From Parelaphostrongylus tenuis (lineage: Eukaryota > Nematoda > Chromadorea > Rhabditida > Metastrongylidae): DNA of 64,000 nucleotides. The notes under the pieces were generated by a model. It saw only the letters and a list, made by a program, of their open reading frames with translations. It was not told the DNA's origin and made no database searches. The stretch covers positions 1 through 64,000 of the forward strand of contig JAHQIW010004484.1 of assembly GCA_019055375.1 (NCBI GenBank), read 5' to 3'. The translations under genes were made by a program, and so were the position numbers. Shown here piece by piece: positions 57,004 through 64,000 of the stretch (position 1 is its first letter; every line of letters begins with the position of its first letter).

Positions 57004-57029
57004 ATGCTTTTTCCGGTTTTCGCATTGTC

Positions 57030-57190
57030 ATGATGTTTCATGTACACCTAAGAGAATTGAGTGGTAGGCAAAAATCCGACCTCAGACGGGACTAGAACCC
57101 GCGTTTGACCCCCTACCGGGGCGCGTGCCACCATTACACCACAAAAGCCACACCAGTCATTCTTCAATATCTCACTATCATAGCTATCAC
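57030..57190 (-). mobile_element. S2 SINE copy
   Basis: On the minus strand: TTTTGTGGTGTAATGGTGGCACGC, CGGTAGGGGGTCAAACGCGG, GTTCTAGTCCCG and GAGGTCGGATTTTTGCCTACCA. The B-box is slightly degraded. Confidence 0.68.
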
Positions 57191-57319
57191 TCACCAACCA
57201 TTAACAGGGATTGGTCAGGTGAGTAATATGGCTCTATAGATCCAATTAAGCTGACAGCCACTGAACTTGTAAATCCAAGAGTTCTTACATTTATCTCGCT
57301 TTTTCGCAGTGTCATGACA

Positions 57320-57420
57320 TTCCATGTACACCCAAGAGAATTGAGTAATAGGCAAAAATCCGACCTGGACGGGACTAGAACCCGCGTTTACGGGGACACA
57401 TGCTACTACTACATATGGCC
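57320..57420 (-). mobile_element. S2 SINE copy, truncated
   Basis: Very similar to the copy at 57030-57190 over the 3-prime part (AGAGAATTGAGTAATAGGCA, AAATCCGACCTGGACGGGAC), but with a short deletion in the tRNA-like head. The two may be tandem duplicates. Confidence 0.65.
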
Positions 57421-57449
57421 ATGTTATACAGCTCTTGAAGAATGAGTGG

Positions 57450-57560
57450 TGGTTGAACGGTGGCCTCTGTAGTGTAGTGGTAGTACGCGCCCCCGCTATC
57501 GCTGAGACGCGGGTTCAATTCCCGGCTGAGATAGAATTTTTGCCTACCACCCGCATAGGT
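57450..57560 (+). mobile_element. S2 SINE copy, best tRNA-Gly-like head
   Basis: TGGCCTCTGTAGTGTAGTGG (A-box) and GACGCGGGTTCAATTCCCGG (near-perfect B-box and T-arm) look tRNA-like. The acceptor-stem halves (57465-57471 and 57530-57536) do not pair, and the S2 3-prime part GATAGAATTTTTGCCTACCA follows. It is therefore a SINE and not a tRNA gene. Confidence 0.72.
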
Positions 57561-57747
57561 GCACAAAAAAGATACTGTTTGAAGACAAAATCCTCGAGCC
57601 TCAGTCGGAGCGACACGCGAAATATTTTCGAAGACCTTTGCGGAGGATGAATACGAAGAAACGATTTAAACCCAAGAAGTACTACGGCCATCCGTACAGT
57701 GGATTATGATAACGGGTAGCGTAAAATTATTACATGTCTATACATAT

Positions 57748-57960
57748 GTAGGGGCCATGGCCGAGTGGTTATGATGCTCGTCGCGGCGCGCGTGGAGCCG
57801 AGCTTCATCCCCCAACACCCTCCGGCAGTCAACAAGAACGCCCTATGGAACGCCACAGCAAGGCTATCCTCGAGACTGCAAGGAGACATGCTCGGTCAGT
57901 CTTCTAGATCATTTAAGAAGAAGACGAGGAACGAATCGAATGATAGAAGTACTTGGGTCC
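57748..57960 (+). mobile_element. S3 SINE copy
   Basis: GGGGCCATGGCCGAGTGGTTATGATGC (A-box) is followed by GGAGCCGAGCTTCATCCCC in the B-box position. The S3 body (ACGCCCTATGGAACGCCACA, GGCTATCCTCGAGACTGCAA) reaches the AGAAGACGAGGAACGAATCG end. Confidence 0.75.
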
Positions 57961-58024
57961 ACGGAACAAAAAATGTGATAACGCGTCGTGTAAATAAATA
58001 AAAATAATCCGAATATACATATCC

Positions 58025-58190
58025 AAGAGCGCATGTAACGCACTGGTTAGAGGTACTCGCGTCGCACACGAGGTCGATGGTTCGATCCCGCGCTCATGGC
58101 GCACCAAGCCCTCCATGCGGTCGGTGAAGAGGCCACATATGCAGTCACCTTTGCAATGCTACGAATGGAATCGAATGCATGACCACACCC
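58025..58190 (+). mobile_element. S1 SINE copy with shortened body
   Basis: The head GAGCGCATGTAACGCACTGGTTAGAGG and the B-box GGTTCGATCCCGCGCTC form a near-complete cloverleaf with pairing GAGCGC/GCGCTC. The middle of the body is deleted before GAGGCCACATATGCAGTCAC. A C13-type run follows at 58187-58199. Confidence 0.7.
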
Positions 58191-58199
58191 CCCCCCCCC
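58187..58199. repeat. Poly-C run
   Basis: Thirteen consecutive C residues directly after a shortened S1 SINE. Unusual in this AT-rich window. Confidence 0.9.
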
Positions 58200-58457
58200 T
58201 ACACCGGAAGCGACCAACGTCAGACGCTTTGTCCCCTTTTTTTATCCCTTAGCTCACCCCGGCCCAGATAATTGACCCTGACGGCGATTTCACACGACGC
58301 TAAATCCTAGGTGGATATCGGAGTTTTTTGGGAGGGTCGTCGGGAACAATTCCAGTGTTATTCGAATCGACATTTTCACATGCCTTGTTTTATTTCATTT
58401 TGATGTTAGCCTTTCTTATTGTGGTGAATTTCTTCTCAAGTAGGAAATAAAGAGGGT
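58200..58457. other. No supported feature
   Basis: Short unassigned spacer between SINE copies. Confidence 0.4.
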
Positions 58458-58690
58458 TTATGGCCGAGTGACCATGATGCTGGGCGCGGCTCAACGCGAA
58501 ATTGATCTCATGACCTCCCAACGCTCTCCGGCAATCAATAGCGAAGGCCCTACGGAACGCCCCCAGTCTGGTTATCCTCAGGATTGTAATGAGACGTGCT
58601 CGACCAGTGTTCTAATGACGTCCGTGAAGAAGATGGACTGCAAGCAGGCGAGAGACGAATCGAATGCAGGAACTGTTTGGATGCGCACAG
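58458..58690 (+). mobile_element. S3 SINE copy
   Basis: TTTATGGCCGAGTGACCATGATGC, then GGCCCTACGGAACGCCCCCA, GGTTATCCTCAGGATTGTAA and GAGACGAATCGAATGCAGGA give the S3 order. Confidence 0.72.
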
Positions 58691-58979
58691 TCGAAAAATA
58701 ATTGTAATGCTGTTTAAATAAAGTGGTAACGCATTGTGAGAACATATTCCAAGCCTTGCCTCGTCAGTAAAGCGGTGTCGTTCGGTCCAGTCAGTTCCTC
58801 GGGAATAGAACCTCCTATATAGAAAAGTCGATGCCGAACTATTTATACTCGACGTACGGTGAGAGGATCACCGTGGCGTTTTTTCAGAGTGGTCGATTGT
58901 CGATTGTTATTTGCTTGGCTTACAGCTATTACGCCAGTATATACAATGTACCCTTTCTTTGACACTTTATCAGTCCGTC

Positions 58980-59212
58980 TTCACCGTTTCTTTTTTCACT
59001 GTGCGGATCTCAGTACTTCTAGCATTCAATCGTTTTTCATCTTCTTGCGTCGTAGAATACTGGTTGAGCGAGTCTCTTAGCAATCTCGAGGATAGCCTGG
59101 CTGTGGCGTTCCACATGGCGTTCTTTATTGATCGCCGAAAGAGTGCTGGAGCACGGGGCTTATACCGCGCACGCTGCGGCAAGCATCACAACCACTCGGC
59201 CACGGCGCAGTA
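58980..59212 (-). mobile_element. S3 SINE copy
   Basis: The minus strand has the head GCGCCGTGGCCGAGTGGTTGTG, the body ACGCCACAGCCAGGCTATCC and a 3-prime ATCCGCACAGTGAAAAAAG segment shared with 42246-42520. It ends about 160 bases upstream of the MPDU1-like first exon. Confidence 0.75.
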
Positions 59213-59365
59213 ATTAACTATTTAGAGATCGCGCTCAAAATTAATATGTCTTGACAGCATATTTTAAGCTTTTCATGAGGTCTTTTATGGCACGCACTTA
59301 TAATTTGGCAATAAAAAGTGATAAAAGTAGGAAATGGATCTCAGTACCGGAATGGCGATAGTATC

Positions 59366-59374
59366 GATGTTTCA
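59366..59374 (+). promoter_or_regulatory. Candidate spliced-leader acceptor of the MPDU1-like gene
   Basis: GATGTTTCAG ends at 59374, only 11 bases before the ATG at 59386. Such tight spacing is typical of trans-spliced nematode messages. This also supports the start codon choice. Confidence 0.65.
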
Positions 59375-59385
59375 GAGAGTGAGGG

Positions 59386-62300
59386 ATGAGCGGCTATTCT
59401 TTCGTCCAGAAATATCTCTACGATCTGCTTCATTTTGTTTTCCCGCGAAACTGTTTTGAAGAACTGATTGTTAACTTTAACGTCTTTCATCGTAAGTTTT
59501 CTTAAGAGCCTTATTCTGCTTCAAATCGTCTTAGTCTTTACTTATGTGAGATCGTAGTTTAGCAACGTGTCCAAAGATCGTGTTAAGTCGTGTGCTGGGA
59601 GTTGGCATCACGTCCGCTTCAATGATTCTATTCGTACCTCAGATTCTCAAAATATTCAATGCAAAAAACGCTAAGGTAAGCTAAGAAAACGTTCCTAGCG
59701 CAGGTAATTCCAAAAATTATTCATTGAAATATGTGGTTCTTTTTTGTTGTCTAGCGGCAAGTGGCGAAACGATCCCTTTTGCTGGGAAAGAACTCTTAAT
59801 CGGAATGTCAATAACCATTCGAAAGCACAAACCTTTGGCTACTGCGCTACATGGCCGATTTTGAAAAAGCTTTTCTTATAACGCTATAGTAAAAAGGAAA
59901 TATATGCGTTTCACACACGCACAATTCTCGTAGGACAGAGCTCTTTCCATAACTTATAAGTAACCATACGATAGTCCCAGTTTCGCTGATTCCAACGCTG
60001 TGCTTATCTCTTTGAAATATCGTTTCATTGTAGTGTAGCAGGGAAAATAACTTTAAGTTTCACATATGCGGGCGTTGTTTTTCGGCTGGATGTGGGCTGG
60101 GCATTGGCAGGGGGGATGAGGTGATACTGGCCGTCGATTCCATGCAAAGATCGATTAGTTGCGTTGACGCGTTACACATGCGGAGTGTAATTTTTGTTAT
60201 TTAATTTCAGATTTTTCCCCGCTTTGAAGGAGACTCCCAGCAAAACGTATGACTCTGATACTACAAAATTTCCTCTACACATACATATGCTTTTCGTGCT
60301 TCCAGCGAAGTAACACTCAAAATGCGCGGTGATTGTAAAACCTAATCGTATTTTGAATACTACAACCGTTGCAAAAAGGTCTTTTCAAAAAAGGAGCACG
60401 TAGCGCAGTAGCCAGAGATTCAAACTTTCAATGATTTGCTAACATTTATACGAAAATCTCTTCCCAAGCGGAGAGATTGGTTCTTGATTTGTCTTCCAGG
60501 TAACAGCAAAGAAACCTGATTTATTTATCCCAATCCGTTTCTTAACCTTTGGGATAAGGCCTTTTCCGTTTTTCCTAAGACTTCAAGGAGTCATTCGATA
60601 GCTCAAATCTTGGCGATTTCAATACTGTATCTGTTTTCTAAAATGGCCCTCTCAGTGCGCTGTAACAAGGAGAATAAAATAGAGTTCCAACCTTGACGTG
60701 AATTATCGCGCGTCCCTCAATGTACGTAGCCTCGAAAGGCGCGATTTTCATTCACTTGAAGATTTTTTCCACTTGAAGATTTTTTCCATTTTTTCTTAGT
60801 AATTTTTAGATTTTCTGTATTAGAGTTCTAAAAGTAACTCTGTTCTGTCGTTTCATTGGGTTAGATTTTTTTGTCATACAAATCCGTTGTGAAGTGTAAA
60901 CCTAATGCCAAACCAAAGATTGCAAAACTTAACCTTGTTTTCACTCCTCCAGCGATCTATGGAGATCTTCTCAGAACCACACATAGCTTTAGAATCACCA
61001 AAATTTATGTTATCAACAGGTACTAAAATTCTCTTTGAAGACCGTCTGTAGGCCCTAACCGAGTAAAAAATGCGCGAAGATTGTGGAACGTGATCTTATT
61101 TTCGCTGCTCCAGCGCCTTAACAGGGCCTTTCCAGAAGCCACTCACAGTACCGATTTTTCCAAGATTTAGACTGTCGAGTAACTTTTGAAGGCTTGACAA
61201 AAGCGGTAAAGATCTTATTCCTTGAGGGTTGAAAAATAGTTTAAATAATGGAGTTCTACCAGCGCAACAATCTCTGCTGTCGTTTTTTTTCAGGGCATTT
61301 CGATCATTTCACAACTTCTCGCTTTTGTCGCAGCAGTTGGTACTGCTTCGTATAGTTTCAATCAGGGCTTTGTCTTCAGGTAAAATCATATGTATTATTT
61401 TTCTTTCAGTGTTTTCACCAGAATAAATCCTTCTAAATCTTTTTCAGTCAATATGGCGACTCATTCTTCATTGCTATTCAGCTGATGATCATCGTAATGC
61501 AAATATTGTACTACTCGGACTCGAGTGCCTATGCGTTCGCGTTTTTTCGCTTTCTGGTTAGTCTTCTCTTTCACGGTTCTCTGTCCCATTCTGTAGGACG
61601 TGTTTTTCAAGTCAATTATTCACAGATTTGTTTTATTAGGTCGTTCCATAAGTTTTGGCACTAAAGCAATAAATACCAGATTAACTATCTAGAACTAATT
61701 AAAACTGCATGATTTTGGCGTCGTCGAATTGCGCATTTTCTTGCGAACATCTTGGTGTACAACTTGCCTATACTTGCTCCAAGGTGGAACTGTCTTGGGA
61801 ACGAATTCGCTTGCTAATCATGCACAATTGGCGCGTGGGTTAAAATGCTACTGAAGCGGCGCCCAGGATTAATGGGGCTTCTTTATGACAGCTCAAGCGC
61901 AATCGATCCTCCAGACTTTCTCCGAAGCTTTAGGTTCCTTCACGAACCTTTTCTTAGCTGTCTTTCTGCACCCACATTATAAAGCTACATTGATCTTGCG
62001 TGCCGTTCCACTACCATTTTCGCCCTACGCACCATTTGCGTATGAGTAGCAAGCAAGTTCGTTCCAAGATAGCTACCTCATAAAGCAACTAGAGCAAGTC
62101 GTACATCAAAATGTTCGCAGAAAAATGCACAGTTGAGCGATGCAGAAATCGTGCAGTTTTAATTACTTCTGGTTTGTAGATTTGGTGTTTATTGCTTTAG
62201 CGCCAAAACTTATGGAGCCACCTAATACTGAAATTGTTCTGAGCGCTTGTGGCGCAGTGGTTAGAGGTGCTCTGTGAGACAAACGCGCTTAATCAATCGA

Positions 62301-62724
62301 TGGCTCGATGCCGTGCTCGAGGCTCACCCTCGACGAATTGGTACCAGACTTGTCTGCGAGGACAGAAATACTGAGCCGATCCACCTGTAGTCATTGTAAA
62401 GGCCAATTTGCATTCACTCACCTGAGACATGCTAAGGATGAAGTCGGGTGTGCATGGCGCTTGCCTCAGGAATCATCGGTCAACGCTTAGAGCTGAATCT
62501 CTTTTTGATATAGTTTACCATAATTTCAAGCCTTTTTTCAATTACAGTGCAGACTTGATTCTTTTAAGGATTTTTTACTCTTCTTTTTGATACATATTTT
62601 GGTTGCCATGAATTCAGCTGATTTCAGCTGGGCTTCTCTTTTTGCCGTTATTGGGAATTACATTCCGACAGGAATTCTGACTATGCTACAAGCGTCCGCC
62701 ATTCCTATCATAGTAATTTCTAAG
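59386..62724 (+). CDS. MPDU1 orthologue: MPDU1-like protein (mannose-P-dolichol utilization), first five exons
   Basis: MPDU1 is a small multi-pass ER membrane protein of the PQ-loop group. It is needed for use of dolichol-phosphate-linked mannose and glucose in glycan and GPI-anchor assembly. Exons seen: 59386-59491 (start MSGYSFVQKY, then FPRNCFEELIVNFNVFH), 59563-59675 (CPKIVLSRVLGVG, the PQ motif in FVPQILKIFNAKNAK), 61294-61379 (GISIISQLLAFVAAVGTASY), 61448-61556 (SQYGDSFFIAIQLMIIVMQI) and 62628-62724 (IPTGILTMLQASAIPIIV). The first four junctions are in phase. The junction of exons 4 and 5 is off by one unless the T6 run at 61542-61547 is really T5; with that change the alignment to the family has no gap. 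The remaining C-terminal exons (second PQ-loop region) should lie beyond the right edge. Introns hold MITE and SINE insertions. Confidence 0.88.
59780..61230 (+). repeat. CGATAG-type repeat units in MPDU1-like intron 2
   Basis: Repeated phrases such as 'aacgctatagtaaaaagga', TCATTCGATAGCTCAAATC (60591) and 'tgcgctgtaacaaggagaat' (60656) recur every 150-250 bases. They match the fold-back element at 34731-35655. The array fills most of the intron. Confidence 0.5.
61639..62222. mobile_element. Palindromic mariner-derived MITE with TA duplication
   Basis: Flanked by TA on both sides (61637-61638 and 62223-62224). The termini GGTCGTTCCATAAGTTTTGGC and GCCAAAACTTATGGAGCCACC are inverted repeats. 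The left arm encodes VELSWERIRLLIMHN (plus strand) and the inner right arm the equivalent on the minus strand. It sits inside MPDU1-like intron 4 and has no catalytic core. Confidence 0.88.
62236..62512 (+). mobile_element. S1 SINE in MPDU1-like intron 4
   Basis: GCGCTTGTGGCGCAGTGGTTAGAGG (A-box), GATGGCTCGATGCCG (B-box), TTGGTACCAGACTTGTCTGC and the 3-prime AACGCTTAGAGCTGAATC end. It lies 14 bases after the mariner MITE. Confidence 0.78.
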
Positions 62725-62781
62725 GTTTAGTGGGTTTTTTTTCTGTTACTGCGCATTGAAAGCCGTAGTAATCATGCCTTT

Positions 62782-63295
62782 CGTTTCAAGTGTTTTCTCA
62801 AGACCACGCTCAGCTTTCAATTTGCCGATAATCGTTTTTTTGAGCCATGCATGTGGTATGTTATAGGGCAATTCGTACAGCATGGATAAACGTGTTTCGA
62901 GCTTGACAGCTCTCGTTAGTCAGTGGTACCCTTCGTCTATAGCCAATCCTCACGGAGAAATCCAACTCCTGTATAGAGAAGGCGCAGACGAACTTCTCAC
63001 ACGTGCCATCAAATTAAAGTGTTACTGGATGGCAGTGTTTTGCACTCGATGCTTTTGATAGTATCGTTCAATATGTCATATACCTTTCGTTACCTCATGA
63101 GCACGTGTGAAAAGTTCTGTCTGCGTCCTTCTATATATAAGAAATGGGGTTTCTCGAGAGGATTGGCTAAAGGCGAAGCGTAACTAACTGAGGAGGCTAT
63201 GAAGGCCGAACGACGTCTATCGAGCTCTATAAGATGCTGCCTATAACAGACCCACGTCGCATGGCTCAAATAATCATTGTCATCCGTAGTAATCA
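62782..63295. mobile_element. FB fold-back MITE, copy 3
   Basis: The left end CTTTCGTTTCAAGTGTTTTCTCAAGACCACGCTCA is as in copy 2. The inverted partner inside the right half runs from GTCTATCGAGCTCTATAAGA to CATGGCTCAAATAATCATTG. The outer right terminus is lost or diverged (near 63295). It lies in the intron after MPDU1-like exon 5. Confidence 0.75.
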
Positions 63296-63368
63296 TTTCG
63301 TTGCCTAATTTTGCCACATTTTCGAAGTTCGAGTCTACTTAGTTATTTTATCCCTTTGACGACCACCG

Positions 63369-63520
63369 TTGATAGGCAGGCGGCGTCACGACGTCGCTTG
63401 CGCGGCAGTCGCAGGCTAGCATCATATGCATGTATGCACATGCGTGTCTGGCTGTCTGCCTGCCTTTCCACGAGACGCGACGTCGCCATTACAGTGGCTG
63501 GGTGAGATTTGATGTCGCGC
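63369..63520 (-). mobile_element. MITE-E copy
   Basis: Reverse complement of the copy at 26459-26608, with shared GACTGCCGCGCAAGCGACGTC and CGCGTCTCGTGGAAAGGCAG segments. Open frames on both strands across it are repeat products. Confidence 0.65.
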
Positions 63521-63639
63521 GCCTTGATACGAAATATATTATGTGATCCTTTAAGGGTTATATTGCTCACAAGTATACTTGTGATAAAAGTGTTCATGAG
63601 GCTTTGAAGAGCTCTACGGATAGAATTCCCTGCCTTGGT

Positions 63640-63915
63640 CAGTCTTTGAGAGATGAGCCATGCAATCGACGCCATTCCTAGCATCATTAGCGGTGATAAA
63701 ATGCCCTATTTGGCCTTTACAATGGCTCGTCTGTCTTACAGATGTGTTAAGTTAATGTTGCTGTCCTCCCAGACAGTCAGGTACCAGTCCACTGACCCTC
63801 AAGGGATGGAAAGCTTGTTGATCCCTGAAGGCGAAATTGAACCATCGACCATCGACAACTGATCGATTACGTGTGTGTCGCACAGCACCTTTAACCACTG
63901 CGGCACACTGTAAAA
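63640..63915 (-). mobile_element. S1 SINE copy
   Basis: On the minus strand: GTGTGCCGCAGTGGTTAAAGG (A-box), GATGGTTCAATTTCGCC (B-box), TGGTACCTGACTGTCTGG and a 3-prime TAGGAATGGCGTCG-type end. In the presumed MPDU1-like downstream intron. Confidence 0.7.
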
Positions 63916-64000
63916 GTGATCATGAGTCATTCAATGTCGTCGTTTTTCTTTTCAACGGTCTGTAATGAATAGAGTCTTTTCTATTAGACTGCGGCCAGTA

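Noticed and set aside
57462..57536. Possible tRNA-Gly gene
   Set aside because: The B-box is near perfect, but the acceptor stem does not pair and an S2 SINE 3-prime part follows; the same structure is repeated many times in the window.
58028..58105. Possible tRNA gene with a paired acceptor stem
   Set aside because: It is the head of an S1 SINE, with the family body continuing after it. The anticodon arm does not fold normally.
1..64000. CRISPR arrays, bacterial operons, rRNA genes
   Set aside because: No regularly spaced repeats of that kind and no prokaryotic gene organisation; the genes have spliceosomal introns.

Overview
This is a nuclear, AT-rich, repeat-dense window from a nematode, most likely a strongylid (hookworm-like) worm. 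The grounds are: two intron-rich genes of animal type (a TBC1D24/Skywalker orthologue and an MPDU1 orthologue) whose first exons follow TTTTACAG/TTTCAG acceptors, as expected for spliced-leader trans-splicing; a short interstitial array of the nematode telomere repeat (GCCTAA/TTAGGC); RTE-type retrotransposons of the kind common in hookworm genomes; and many tRNA-derived SINEs, mariner derivatives and fold-back MITEs. The genus is inferred, not shown. No bacterial gene, rRNA or functional tRNA gene was found.

Layout. 1-31 kb is a large, decayed inverted duplication. Collinear blocks at 1-1671, 6480-6955, 8450-8945, 10320-11735 and 13929-13982 are mirrored, in reverse order and orientation, by one nearly continuous block at 26897-31050. 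The left arm is inflated by insertions that the right arm lacks, so the two arms serve as filled and empty sites for each other. A second, inner inverted pair (14150-14600 and 20750-21200) encloses a Penelope-like element in head-to-head form (15300-16638), a decayed RTE retrotransposon (16690-18990) and a fold-back MITE (19673-20362). The last two exons of an unidentified gene, with one in-frame TAG, lie at 22961-23293.

31-44 kb is a graveyard of elements: two RTE fragments, a 0.9-kb fold-back satellite, two mariner transposase fragments, and a palindromic mariner MITE into which two SINEs have inserted. It ends with paired GT/CA microsatellites and the telomere-like array.

44.5-55.9 kb holds the complete TBC1D24-like gene on the + strand: 16 coding exons, about 648 residues, with a TBC domain and a TLDc domain. 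56-59.3 kb is an intergenic SINE cluster. 59.4 kb to the right edge holds the first five coding exons of an MPDU1-like gene on the + strand, cut off by the window end.

The two genes do unrelated jobs: membrane traffic (Rab-GAP-like/TLDc) and use of dolichol-linked sugars in the ER. Their reading frames are excellent except at three places. Each needs a single-base change, two in homonucleotide runs and one at a splice junction, which points to residual assembly errors rather than loss of function. Four SINE families are called S1 to S4 and three MITE families MITE-D, MITE-E and FB; these are local names. Repeat boundaries were read by eye and are good to about 10-20 bases unless a target-site duplication is cited.
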